Source: Bacillus sp. FJAT-29814
GTDB lineage: Bacteria > Bacillota > Bacilli > Bacillales > Cytobacillaceae
Assembly (NCBI RefSeq): GCF_001510715.1
Contig: NZ_LMTJ01000002.1
Coordinates: forward strand, 1-64,000
DNA: 64,000 bases
Reading direction: 5' to 3'
Positions 26,450 to 34,086 of this stretch are shown in pieces. Position 1 is the stretch's first letter. Every line of letters starts with the position of its first letter. Below the pieces are notes generated by a model. It was not told the DNA's origin. It worked only from the letters and a program-made list of their open reading frames with translations, and made no database searches. The translations under genes were made by a program, and so were the position numbers.

Positions 26450-26742
26450 GGCTCCTTTTTAAAGATTGTGAATCTTTCTCCGTTTGCACGGGTAACACAA
26501 CCGTAAGGCTGTTCCCTTCGTTAGGGTTGGACAGGCTTGTCGTGAATCCCACACCGCTCGCTAACACCCTTGCTTGCTTTTAATGAGATTCCATAGAGCC
26601 AAGGACTAGGGAAGTATCCTTGGGTATGATGACCAAACCAACGTAGTTTCCTAAAAGAAACTGAAACTGGACAACTGCGGGCTTACTTTCACAAGCCCCC
26701 GCTTTTTTGGGGCGTGGGTAGTTGACTTTGCCATATTCTTCT
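26450..26742 (-). ncRNA. Omega RNA (HEARO) of IscB with likely 5' guide
   Basis: The region directly upstream of iscB on the same strand holds a series of hairpins typical of HEARO/omega RNA. One pairs a GCGGGGGCTT arm with AAGCCCGC (26673-26700). Others are AGTTTC with GAAACT, and CCAAGGA with TCCTTGG. A G-rich segment GGTGTTAGCGAGCGG follows. The scaffold probably begins near GTCAACTACCCACGC. The 16 nt just before it (26742-26727, AGAAGAATATGGCAAA) would be the guide. Boundaries are approximate. Confidence 0.7.
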
Positions 26743-26768
26743 TAAAAATATTATACAATATTTTTAAG
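26741..26768. repeat. Perfect 12-bp AT-rich inverted repeat at the element edge
   Basis: CTTAAAAATATT and AATATTTTTAAG flank ATAC with no mismatch. It lies between the omega RNA and the yfhF ribosome site. It holds a minus-strand TATAAT at 26750-26755, which would start transcription near 26742, the predicted guide 5' end. It may also mark the left end of the element or the yfhF control region. Confidence 0.7.
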
Positions 26769-26784
26769 GGGGGACGAAGCTGAA

Positions 26785-27684
26785 ATGATGATAGCAATTG
26801 CGGGGGGAACGGGATTTGTCGGTAAAGCTTTGGTCAGGGATTTGGTGCAAAATGGTCATGAGGTTATTGTCTTAACCAGAAAGCCTTCTAACGGAACGGG
26901 AAAATTCCGCTATGTCCAGTGGCTTACGGAACATTCCAATCCGGCTTCCGCGCTGGAAGGTACCGACATTTTTATTAATCTGGCTGGTGAATCGATTAAT
27001 AGCGGGCGCTGGACTGACCAAAGAAAGAAAAGAATTTTGGACAGCAGACTGGCAGCAGTCAGAGAACTTTTAAGCATCATGACTAAAATGAAGCGAAAAC
27101 CTCAAGCCTTCATTAATGCCAGCGCGATTGGGTTTTATGGAACATCGCAGGATAAAACGTTTACTGAGAAGGATCCAGGCTCTGGGGAGGATTTTTTATC
27201 AAAAACAGTTATCGCGTGGGAACAGGAAGCGGCTAAAGCCGAAGAATTGGGAGTGCGGACGGTCTTTTGCCGGTTTGGGATCATTTTGGACAAACGTGAG
27301 GGCGCGCTTTCGAAAATGATTTTTCCCTACCAAGCCTTTATCGGCGGGACAATGGGCTCTGGGAAGCAATGGATGTCCTGGATCCATATTGAAGATGTGG
27401 TAAAAGGCATTGAATTTGTAATGGCAAACCGGAATTTCAATGGTCCAGTGAATTTTACTGCCCCTGCACCAGTGACAATGAACGAGTTTGGCAAGTCATT
27501 ATCTGAGTTGCTGCGGCGGCCGCATTGGCTTCCGGTTCCGGGTTTTGCGCTTCGGATTTTGTTAGGTGAGATGAGCACATTGGTTATCGAAGGACAAAGA
27601 GTGCTGCCAAATGAATTGTTAAAACATGGCTATGATTTTAAATATACCGAATTAAAAATTGCGTTAAAAAATATATTTTCTTAA
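26785..27684 (+). CDS. yfhF: YfhF, NAD-dependent epimerase family (TIGR01777)
   Basis: A 299-residue extended SDR of the TIGR01777/YfhF family. The N-terminal IAGGTGFVGKAL is the dinucleotide-binding motif. FINLAGESIN, GRWT and INASAIGFYG are family hallmarks, and a C-terminal DUF1731-like segment (LPVPGFALRILLGEMSTLVIEGQRV, split by a Leu-rich stretch) closes it. The reaction is not known. AGGGGGGA lies about 10 nt before the ATG. It starts the yfhF-yfhE-yfhD order also seen in B. subtilis. Confidence 0.88.
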   Translation: MMIAIAGGTGFVGKALVRDLVQNGHEVIVLTRKPSNGTGKFRYVQWLTEHSNPASALEGTDIFINLAGESINSGRWTDQRKKRILDSRLAAVRELLSIMTKMKRKPQAFINASAIGFYGTSQDKTFTEKDPGSGEDFLSKTVIAWEQEAAKAEELGVRTVFCRFGIILDKREGALSKMIFPYQAFIGGTMGSGKQWMSWIHIEDVVKGIEFVMANRNFNGPVNFTAPAPVTMNEFGKSLSELLRRPHWLPVPGFALRILLGEMSTLVIEGQRVLPNELLKHGYDFKYTELKIALKNIFS

Positions 27685-27713
27685 AAAACGGTATCATTCC
27701 TTTTTTAAAAGGC

Positions 27714-27749
27714 AAAAATGGAAACGTGTACATGATGTACCATTTTTAC
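27714..27749 (+). terminator. yfhF terminator
   Basis: AAAAATGG and CCATTTTT flank an inner TACAT-ATGTA pairing, ending in TTTTTACC, 30 bp after yfhF. Confidence 0.65.
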
Positions 27750-27780
27750 CTGCTTAAAATAAATTTGGAAGGGATGAATC

Positions 27781-27915
27781 ATGATGTCTGAAAACAAAAA
27801 GCGCAATAAGGATCGTGAACGTACAAATTTAACAAGCATGCAAGAAGTGGCCTATGGCCATGAATTTAAAATGGCTGACCGCGCCGGCGGCTATTCAAAT
27901 CGTAAGGGCAGATAA
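27781..27915 (+). CDS. yfhE: YfhE-like small protein
   Basis: A 44-residue basic protein: MMSENKKRNKDRERTNLTSM, then QEVAYGHEFKMADRAGGYSN and RKGR. GGAAGGG lies 7 nt upstream of the first ATG. Its position between yfhF and yfhD and the DRAGGYSN end fit the YfhE family, function unknown. It is cleanly delimited: terminator upstream and yfhD downstream. Confidence 0.75.
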   Translation: MMSENKKRNKDRERTNLTSMQEVAYGHEFKMADRAGGYSNRKGR

Positions 27916-28030
27916 TAAGATCATAAAACTTAATTAATTTTTTCCATTAATGGACCCCTTCTATTTGGTAAAGCTATTAAGGGGAGCTTCTTACGGCTCC
28001 ACCAGCAACCAACTGAAAGGGGTTTTTTTC

Positions 28031-28216
28031 ATGGGCCGTTCACACGGACATAAGACTCGTGACAAAAATAAAGCTTCACTTCCACAGGTGCCGAAAAACA
28101 TGAAATCCGACGGGCATGATGTAGAATTCTCTAAAGAAATGGCTGACGGAGCGGATATGGAGGCCCAAGCACGGGCGAATGCCGCCAATCAGCGCGTAAG
28201 AAATCGGAAAAAATAA
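28031..28216 (+). CDS. yfhD: YfhD-like small protein
   Basis: A 61-residue hydrophilic protein starting MGRSHGHKTRDKNKASLPQV and containing EFSKEMADGADMEAQARANA. It matches the YfhD family of Bacillus, which is without known function. AAAGGGG lies 8 nt upstream of the ATG. It is the last gene of the yfhF-E-D series. Confidence 0.82.
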   Translation: MGRSHGHKTRDKNKASLPQVPKNMKSDGHDVEFSKEMADGADMEAQARANAANQRVRNRKK

Positions 28217-28339
28217 TGCTGATTACGACGCTAATTTGTCTATTACTTAGAAAAAGGCGGCGGACTGCCAAGGCATTAGCGAAATAAATCGAGGCTTTCC
28301 AACCGGCGGGACCGGCGAGGGGACTAATCTTTTGCCAAA

Positions 28340-28371
28340 AAAAAGAAGAAGCAGGATTCCTGCTTCTTTTA
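28340..28371 (+). terminator. Terminator downstream of yfhD
   Basis: AGAAGCAGGA and TCCTGCTTCT form a perfect 10-bp stem with a one-base centre (so 3-5 nt open in practice), flanked by A and T tracts. Confidence 0.8.
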
Positions 28372-28621
28372 TAATGAAAAAAGGGGGAAATCATATGAAT
28401 CATGAGTTCTAAAGAGAGGTATCCGTTATTAAAACGGCTAGAACTCAGCACTGCTGTAATTCCCATAGATCAAGTTGGCTTACCACTCTTGTCTATAGTT
28501 TTACTATACTCCGAGGACCCCTTTTAAACAACGGATTTCACAGTTTTTTAACATATTTATGGTGGAAATTTGACTAGATTGTGAACTAACCAATGTGGTT
28601 ATGTTATAAACCCGAAGTTAT
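28372..28621. other. Gene-poor gap with an orphan ribosome site
   Basis: A good ribosome site GGGGGAAATC at 28383 leads to a 5-codon frame ATG AAT CAT GAG TTC TAA (28395-28412). A 57-codon frame (28402-28575, MSSKERYPLLKRLELS) begins inside it without its own good site. I recognise neither; they may be the remnant of a small gene. Nothing else is visible up to the end of hom. Confidence 0.4.
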
Positions 28622-29824
28622 TTAAACCACCACTGCTTCTTTCTGTTCAACTTCTCCGAGAATCGCAAAATAGCGAATACTCTCCAGCTGCTCCAAATCG
28701 GATTTGGCTGCCTTGATGACCCTGATTCCGTTTCCGACTTCATCAATGATTGTCACAGTAGGCAGTATGTCATGAAGACCTTGAACTAACCACAATTCTT
28801 GTTTCTTTTCCTCATTCTGCTCACAATATTCTGTCGTGGTTTGCGCGTACTTTTTCCTCGCGGAACGGTTTTGGTAGACGTAAACCAAATCTTCAATGAC
28901 CGCACTAGCCGTTGGGAACATTCCGGCGCCTGGTCCCTGCAGGGTAATCCGACCGACAATGTCGGAGTACACATTGACCGCATTTTCAACCCCTTCGACA
29001 TGATAAAAGGGATGCTCATTGCCAACTAGTACCGGTTTCACAGAGGCCTTGATTTGTCCTGCTTCCTTCGACAGGCTGGCAACATGTTTAAAGCGGAGGT
29101 CCAGTTTTGTGGCAGCATCAATCAATTCGCTGGTGATACCGGTGATACCCACACGTTCTACCTTAGGCCATTCGGGCTCTTCCCCAAAGGCGATTCGGCT
29201 CAGAATCATCGTTTTATAAAAAGCATCAAAGCCCTCAACGTCATTGGTTGGGTCTGCCTCCGCATAGCCATTTTTCTGGGCCTGTGCCAGGCTTTCTGCA
29301 AATGAATGCTGCTTTTCCCGCATTTCGGTCAGGATAAAATTCGACGTCCCATTTAAGATTCCTTGAATCTGTTGGACACGGTTAATTTTTAACAATTGCC
29401 TTAAGGTTTGAATAACTGGAATGCCCCCGGCCACCGTAGCTTCAAAGCCGATAGAAACGTTGTTTTTCTCAGCCAACTCCTGGAGTTCGCTTCCATGGTG
29501 GGCAAACATTTCCTTATTGGCGGTAATGATGTGGCAGCCGCGCTCGATTGCCTGCTTTAAGTAGGTAAAAGTCGGCTCTTTGTCAACGATTGCCTCAATC
29601 ACAATATCGAGCTGCGGCAATTGCAGGATTTCCTCGAAGTCTGTGGTGAGTAATACGTCCGGCGCAATATCCCTTTTCTTCTGTTTATTTCTGATCAGAA
29701 CGGCAGCCACTTCCACCTTTTTCCCCAAAACACCAGCCAACTCGTCCCCGTGGGAAATAATCGTCCGATAAGCCCCTTCTCCCACCGTACCAAAACCGAG
29801 AATAGCCACCTTTAACACTGCCAT
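28622..29824 (-). CDS. hom: Homoserine dehydrogenase
   Basis: A 400-residue enzyme that reduces aspartate semialdehyde to homoserine, the branch point to threonine and methionine. The N-terminal domain has ILGFGTVGEGAYRTI. The catalytic domain has TANKEMFAHHG, EATVAGGIPVI, GILNGTSNFILTEM and the AEADPTNDVEGFDAFYK substrate loop. The C-terminal ACT-like segment (about 345-400) is present. AAAGGAGGG lies 6 nt upstream. Unlike the B. subtilis hom-thrC-thrB operon, no thrC or thrB follows. The leader contains a SAM-I riboswitch, so this copy is tied to methionine rather than threonine supply. Confidence 0.95.
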   Translation of the reverse strand: MAVLKVAILGFGTVGEGAYRTIISHGDELAGVLGKKVEVAAVLIRNKQKKRDIAPDVLLTTDFEEILQLPQLDIVIEAIVDKEPTFTYLKQAIERGCHIITANKEMFAHHGSELQELAEKNNVSIGFEATVAGGIPVIQTLRQLLKINRVQQIQGILNGTSNFILTEMREKQHSFAESLAQAQKNGYAEADPTNDVEGFDAFYKTMILSRIAFGEEPEWPKVERVGITGITSELIDAATKLDLRFKHVASLSKEAGQIKASVKPVLVGNEHPFYHVEGVENAVNVYSDIVGRITLQGPGAGMFPTASAVIEDLVYVYQNRSARKKYAQTTTEYCEQNEEKKQELWLVQGLHDILPTVTIIDEVGNGIRVIKAAKSDLEQLESIRYFAILGEVEQKEAVVV

Positions 29825-29855
29825 TTCATTCCCTCCTTTTTATAAAAAATAAAAA

Positions 29856-29876
29856 CCCCCTTCGATAAGAAGAGGG
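29856..29876 (-). terminator. Riboswitch-controlled terminator before hom
   Basis: On the minus strand CCCTCTTC and GAAGGGGG pair around TTATC and are followed by TTTTTATTTT. The left arm can pair instead with GATAAGAGGAGG at the aptamer 3' end, which gives the antiterminator. Confidence 0.88.
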
Positions 29877-29888
29877 CGTTATAGTCCT

Positions 29889-30002
29889 CCTCTTATCTGT
29901 CAGGTTAAAGATAACCTGCAGGAATTAGCACCTTTTCAAGGAATACCTTGAAGGTTGCCGGGCTTCATCGGGCCTAGTCCCTCCGCCTCTCTGGATAAGA
30001 GA
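29889..30002 (-). promoter_or_regulatory. SAM-I (S-box) riboswitch controlling hom
   Basis: On the minus strand the aptamer runs from CTCTTATCCAGAGAGGCGGA through GGGACTAGGCCCGATGAAGC and CCGGCAACC to AAGGTGCTAATTCCTGCAG and closes with GATAAGAG. These are the conserved P1, kink-turn, P3 and J elements of the S-box. High S-adenosylmethionine should favour the terminator at 29856-29876 and stop hom transcription. Confidence 0.95.
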
Positions 30003-30046
30003 TTTATATTTTTAAATTTTCATTCATTTTGTAAGTTATAAAAAAA

Positions 30047-30075
30047 ATATTAGCTGAATCTTCCAATAAAGTCAA
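30047..30075 (-). promoter_or_regulatory. Candidate promoter of the S-box/hom transcript
   Basis: On the minus strand TTGACT (30070-30075) and TAATAT (30047-30052) are 17 bp apart. The start would be about 40 nt before the aptamer. It lies directly after the stop of the acetyltransferase gene. Confidence 0.6.
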
Positions 30076-30078
30076 TAG

Positions 30079-30750
30079 TTAAAGTGGCAATAATGGAATG
30101 GATTCCTGTTGGCTTAGTTTTTCGACCATATCCAGCCATTCCTTTGGTTTGTTTGACAATACAGAGTAATACGTCGGCAGGAAGTCTTTGACAAGAGTTG
30201 CCGGGAGTTTGTCAACCTCTTCATTGGTCGGCATGAAGCAAAGGTCGAGACCTGAGACGGCTTCCCCATTGTTTTCCCATGAAGGATGGACATAGTTCAG
30301 GTCCAGACGCTTATAGCCTAGGTGTGACAGCACTTCACGGCGAACATACGGATCCATCACCTTGACGCCGCCAAACTGATGGTGCTCTACCCGGTATGGG
30401 TCATAAATTTCGGCAAACATGCCAAATAATTCTTTGCCATTTTCTTTTGCCAGCTGCTGCAGGTCTTTCAGGCGGTTTTGCGCCAAGAAACGGCCAAGGC
30501 TCAAGCCCGGTTTGCTGATGATCGTAAAATCAGTCATCGCAATGTTCCAGTCGGGATAATAGCGGTACTCGGTTGCACCGACCACTTCGTCGTTGTTGAT
30601 AGCAACGAATACTCGGATCGATGGGTCCTCGAGCGGCTCCTTCCACAGGTCATATTCCAAAACCTCTTCCGGCGGGAAAATTTTCCCCATTAGATCGTGA
30701 AGTTTTTTAAAATTTTGGTCATAGATACTCGTAATACGTTTGTATTCCAT
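30079..30750 (-). CDS. GNAT-like acetyltransferase
   Basis: A 223-residue protein that looks like a GNAT N-acyltransferase. After an N-terminal helix region (IFPPEEVLEYDLWKE) it has the beta strands VFVAINNDEVVGATEYRYYP and a divergent acetyl-CoA region (GLSLGRFLAQNRLKDLQQLA). The usual Q/RxxGxG/A is not exact, so activity is uncertain. It is the last of three genes transcribed together with a nitrilase and another GNAT protein. GGAGGT lies 11 nt upstream of the ATG. Confidence 0.65.
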   Translation of the reverse strand: MEYKRITSIYDQNFKKLHDLMGKIFPPEEVLEYDLWKEPLEDPSIRVFVAINNDEVVGATEYRYYPDWNIAMTDFTIISKPGLSLGRFLAQNRLKDLQQLAKENGKELFGMFAEIYDPYRVEHHQFGGVKVMDPYVRREVLSHLGYKRLDLNYVHPSWENNGEAVSGLDLCFMPTNEEVDKLPATLVKDFLPTYYSVLSNKPKEWLDMVEKLSQQESIPLLPL

Positions 30751-30791
30751 TGGTTTTCGGACCTCCTAATTGTTTGCCTATTGTTAACACG

Positions 30792-31454
30792 CTATTTGAA
30801 TGGATTTTTCCATTCCATTAATGCTGCGTAGTTACAGGATTCTTCGTCATCAAGGTAGTTCTCAGCGATACCCAGCGGCACGCGGCCGCAGCGCAGCAAA
30901 AAGCTGATCACCGGGTCCTTTAGCTGGCCATTGATGATGGCAGACAAATATTCGTTCGCTGTCATTTTTTCCGCAAACTTGTGATAGCCGGGCATCCGCC
31001 CGCCGCCAAGCAGACGGTCATAGCCTCTTTCAATGACAACATGATACATGGCCTGCATCATCAGTTTGCCGAGCCCAAGCTTGCGGTACTTGGGTCGGAC
31101 GCTAATGTCGACAATGTACAGTGTATTGCCGTTCGGATTATGGTTGCGGATGTATCCGTGGTCGGTGATTTCCTCCCAGTTGTGGTTGAGTTCATTTGGA
31201 TCAAAGTCAACCACTAGACCTGTGAGTGACCCGGCCAGTTCACCATCGATTTCAACGCACAAAGCCCCCTCTGGAAAACGGGTAACATGGTTGATCAATT
31301 GCTCTTTATTCCACCACAATTCCGAGGGAAACGGTGGAGGGAAGCATTCCGCCTGAATCGCGATGAGTTGGTCAAAATCATCCTTCGTGTAATTACGGAT
31401 GCAAATCGGCAGCGGCCGGTCTTGGTCATAAACGTAAAATTCACTTCGGTACAT
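30792..31454 (-). CDS. GNAT family N-acetyltransferase, nitrilase partner
   Basis: A 220-residue GNAT protein with IRNYTKDDFDQLIAIQAECF, CVEIDGELAGSLTGLVV, VDISVRPKYRKLGLGKLMMQ (the acetyl-CoA loop) and a C-terminal RCGRVPLGIAENYL. It starts 11 nt after the nitrilase stop. In B. subtilis YhcX the same two activities, GNAT and carbon-nitrogen hydrolase, are fused into one chain, so the pair probably works as one unit. Substrate unknown. Confidence 0.8.
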   Translation of the reverse strand: MYRSEFYVYDQDRPLPICIRNYTKDDFDQLIAIQAECFPPPFPSELWWNKEQLINHVTRFPEGALCVEIDGELAGSLTGLVVDFDPNELNHNWEEITDHGYIRNHNPNGNTLYIVDISVRPKYRKLGLGKLMMQAMYHVVIERGYDRLLGGGRMPGYHKFAEKMTANEYLSAIINGQLKDPVISFLLRCGRVPLGIAENYLDDEESCNYAALMEWKNPFK

Positions 31455-31465
31455 CGGCCTCACCC

Positions 31466-32323
31466 CTATTGCCAGTCTGTGTATAAATCCGTTCTGCGGT
31501 CACGCCAGGTGGTGACAGAGCCACGCTCTCTTACTTCGTACAGCAGTTCAAGGTCGAGGTCAGCAGTGACAACCATATCGTCGTTGATTTCCCCTTGGAC
31601 CTGAATGCCCTGCGGCGGGAACGGGATGTCATTAGGAGTAATGACGACAGCCTGGCCGAAGTTGGCACGCATGAAGTCCACGGTAGGCAGCGCCCCAACG
31701 GTCCCAGTGAGGACGACATACACCTGATTTTCGATGGCCCGGGCATGACTGGTATAGCGAACGCGGTGGAAGCCGTGGCGGTCATCGGTACAGGATGGAC
31801 AGAAAATCACGTCCGCGCCTTTGGCCTTCGCCATCCTAACGATTTCCGGAAATTCGATATCATAGCAAGTAAGCAAGGCAATTTTCCCCTTCTCGGTTTC
31901 AAAAATTTGAAATGAGTCACCTGGCGCCATATTCCATTCTTTGACTTCGGTTGGGGTAATATGAAGCTTGGCCTGCTCGCCGATTCTGCCGTCCGGGTAG
32001 AAAAGGTGCGCCGTATTGTACAGTTTTCCGTCTTTTTCGATGACATGCGTTCCGGCGATAATATGCATGTTCGTTTCTTTGGCGAACTTGGTGAACAGCT
32101 CTTTGTATTGCTCAGTAAAGCTTGGCAGGTCGTTAATGGTCAGGCTTTGTCCTTGGCCGTTGCCGATGGACAGTAGCTGGGTCGTAAAGAATTCCGGAAA
32201 CAGGACAAATTCCGCCCCAAATTCCTCGGCTGTTTTTATGTAATGCTCGCACTGGGCGGCGAATTCCTCGAAGGATTTTATTGTGTGAAGATGGTACTGG
32301 ACTGCGGATACTCTCAGTTTCAT
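31466..32323 (-). CDS. Carbon-nitrogen hydrolase (nitrilase superfamily)
   Basis: A 285-residue amidohydrolase with the catalytic triad Glu44 (LFPEFF), Lys119 (AKLHITPTE) and Cys153 (LLTCYDIEFPE). It is close to the C-terminal half of B. subtilis YhcX and to omega-amidase-like enzymes. The combination with GNAT proteins is a known family arrangement whose substrate is not established. AAGGAGG lies about 10 nt upstream of the ATG. It is the first gene of a three-gene operon. Confidence 0.85.
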   Translation of the reverse strand: MKLRVSAVQYHLHTIKSFEEFAAQCEHYIKTAEEFGAEFVLFPEFFTTQLLSIGNGQGQSLTINDLPSFTEQYKELFTKFAKETNMHIIAGTHVIEKDGKLYNTAHLFYPDGRIGEQAKLHITPTEVKEWNMAPGDSFQIFETEKGKIALLTCYDIEFPEIVRMAKAKGADVIFCPSCTDDRHGFHRVRYTSHARAIENQVYVVLTGTVGALPTVDFMRANFGQAVVITPNDIPFPPQGIQVQGEINDDMVVTADLDLELLYEVRERGSVTTWRDRRTDLYTDWQ

Positions 32324-32396
32324 TTGCGTAGCCTCCTTGTTAGGTGGTTTGTTAATTTCTAATGGAAATTATCTACTATTTAGGGAGGGAATACAA

Positions 32397-32420
32397 ATGA
32401 AAAGCGTTTTTTTATATTAG
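32397..32420 (+). other. Seven-codon frame with strong ribosome site next to array C
   Basis: AGGGAGGG lies 7 nt before ATG AAA AGC GTT TTT TTA TAT TAG. The stop abuts the first unit of the following repeat array. It may be a gene remnant cut by repeat growth, or chance. No product can be claimed. Confidence 0.3.
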
Positions 32421-32551
32421 TTTCCATTATATGGAATTCAAAAGACAAAACACTACAAAAACGGATGCAAAAAGTCTTTAAGACAGCCTCTTAAAGACAA
32501 AACTGCATGAAAAAGTGCTGGAAGTGTCTTTGTGTTACCATTTTTTTGCAA
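32421..32551. repeat. Hairpin array C, three units, 52-bp period
   Basis: One well-formed unit at 32473-32499 has arms AGTCTTTAAGA and TCTTAAAGACA (10 of 11 pairs) around CAGCC. Exactly 52 bp to each side lie decayed units that keep only one end: AAAAGACA ending at 32447, and TGTCTTTG at 32525. The rest of the gap before the argH terminator shows nothing else. Confidence 0.7.
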
Positions 32552-32610
32552 AAAACACATATTCCGTGCCCAAATCCTCATTCTTAACTCTTTTTGTACG
32601 TCACGCCATT

Positions 32611-32638
32611 AAAAAAACCACCTCTAACAAAGGTGGTC
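32611..32638 (-). terminator. argGH terminator
   Basis: On the minus strand CCACCT and AGGTGG pair around TTGTTAG and are followed by seven T, 9 bp after argH. Confidence 0.85.
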
Positions 32639-32644
32639 AAAAAT

Positions 32645-34021
32645 TTATTGCCCCAGTTTTCCCTCTGCCAACTTAATCTGCGCAAGAACCTGCTCCGGTG
32701 AAGTCCCGCCAAAGCTATTCCGTACCGCTACAACATTCTCCGGAGCTAAAACCTCGTAAATGTCGTCCCCGAACAGCGCGCTAAATTCCTTATACTCATC
32801 CATGCTCAAATCCAACAAAAACTTGCCGGACTGGATGGCGTATAAAACAATTTTTCCAATCACTTCATGGGCCTCACGGAACGGAAGGCCTTTGGTGACC
32901 AAGTAATCGGCAATATCGGTCGCATTAGAGAAATCATTGTTGATCGCTTTGCGCATGACATCCTTCCGAACGGTCATACTTTCTATCATCGGTGCCAGCA
33001 GCTTCAATGACCCTTCCAGTGTTTCCACCGTGTCAAACATGCCTTCCTTGTCTTCCTGGAGGTCCTTGTTATACGCAAGCGGTAACCCTTTTAGCACCGT
33101 CAACAAGCCTACTAAATTGCCATATACACGGCCGGTTTTCCCACGAAGTAGTTCCGGCACATCCGGGTTCTTTTTCTGCGGCATGATGCTTGAGCCGGTA
33201 CAGAACGAGTCATCAAGTTCGATAAACTGGAATTCCTGGCTTGACCAAATCACGAATTCCTCCGACAATCGGGAAATATGGGTCATGATAATCGAGCCAA
33301 TCGAGAGAAACTCAAGGATAAAATCACGGTCGCTGACGGCATCCATACTATTCGGATAGACAGTTTCAAAGCCCAGCTGCTCGGCGACCAGCTCGCGTTT
33401 AATCGGGAAAGTTGTCCCAGCCAAAGCACCAGAACCAAGCGGCAGCCAATTGACCCGTTTCAATGAATCCAGCAATCTCTCTTTATCGCGCTGGAACATC
33501 CAGAAATATGCCATTAAATGATGGGCGAACGATACCGGCTGGGCACGTTGCAGGTGGGTGTAGCCAGGAATCAGTGTCTCCACATGCTCCTTCGCCTGAC
33601 CGACGATCGCCTTCTGGACATCCTCAACCAATTTAATCAGCTCAGTTGTTTTTGTCCGCAAATAGAGATGCATGTCGGTGGCAACCTGATCGTTCCGGCT
33701 GCGTCCGGTATGAAGCTTGCCTCCAACAGGCCCAATCTCTTCAATTAATTGTCTCTCGATATTCATATGAATATCCTCGTCTTCGACCAAAAACTCCACT
33801 TCGCCGCGGTCGACTTTTTCCTTAATCGTCAACAAGCCTGCTTTAATTTTTTCGGCATCTTCCAATGGGATGATGCCACATTCGCCAAGCATTTGAACAT
33901 GGGCAAGGCTCCCGGCGATATCCTCTTTAGCCAGCTTTTGGTCAAAGGCTATCGATGCTGTGAACTCCTCAACCAGCTTGTTAGTTTCCTTTGTAAAACG
34001 TCCGCCCCATAACTTTGACAT
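32645..34021 (-). CDS. argH: Argininosuccinate lyase
   Basis: A 458-residue member of the fumarase/aspartase superfamily that splits argininosuccinate into arginine and fumarate, the last step of arginine synthesis. The signature [12 protein letters not shown] carries the catalytic loop serine. [12 protein letters not shown] and [17 protein letters not shown] are the other conserved regions. GGAGG lies 9 nt upstream. It follows argG by 65 bp on the same strand, so argGH is one operon. Confidence 0.96.
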   Translation of the reverse strand: MSKLWGGRFTKETNKLVEEFTASIAFDQKLAKEDIAGSLAHVQMLGECGIIPLEDAEKIKAGLLTIKEKVDRGEVEFLVEDEDIHMNIERQLIEEIGPVGGKLHTGRSRNDQVATDMHLYLRTKTTELIKLVEDVQKAIVGQAKEHVETLIPGYTHLQRAQPVSFAHHLMAYFWMFQRDKERLLDSLKRVNWLPLGSGALAGTTFPIKRELVAEQLGFETVYPNSMDAVSDRDFILEFLSIGSIIMTHISRLSEEFVIWSSQEFQFIELDDSFCTGSSIMPQKKNPDVPELLRGKTGRVYGNLVGLLTVLKGLPLAYNKDLQEDKEGMFDTVETLEGSLKLLAPMIESMTVRKDVMRKAINNDFSNATDIADYLVTKGLPFREAHEVIGKIVLYAIQSGKFLLDLSMDEYKEFSALFGDDIYEVLAPENVVAVRNSFGGTSPEQVLAQIKLAEGKLGQ

Positions 34022-34086
34022 TTAAAAATCCTCCTAAAAGATGGAGCCCCCGAACATAAAACTTCGAGGGCACTCCGCTCCGATTC

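Larger units (their letters stand above)
25090..26742 (-). mobile_element. IscB element (IS200/IS605-associated type, no transposase)
   Basis: The element consists of iscB and an upstream omega-RNA region and sits between the divergent genes recX and yfhF, which are directly adjacent in B. subtilis. No TnpA (Y1 transposase) is present, so it would need a helper in trans. The exact ends cannot be seen: on the left the element stops between the iscB stop and recX, and on the right near the AT palindrome at 26741-26768. Confidence 0.75.

Noticed and set aside
25090..26742. TnpB instead of IscB
   Set aside because: An HNH domain is inserted between RuvC-II and RuvC-III and the PLMP N terminus is present, both specific to IscB.
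28402..28575. A 57-residue gene
   Set aside because: No fitting ribosome site, no recognisable family, and hydrophobic and polar residues alternate without pattern; kept only as a possible remnant.
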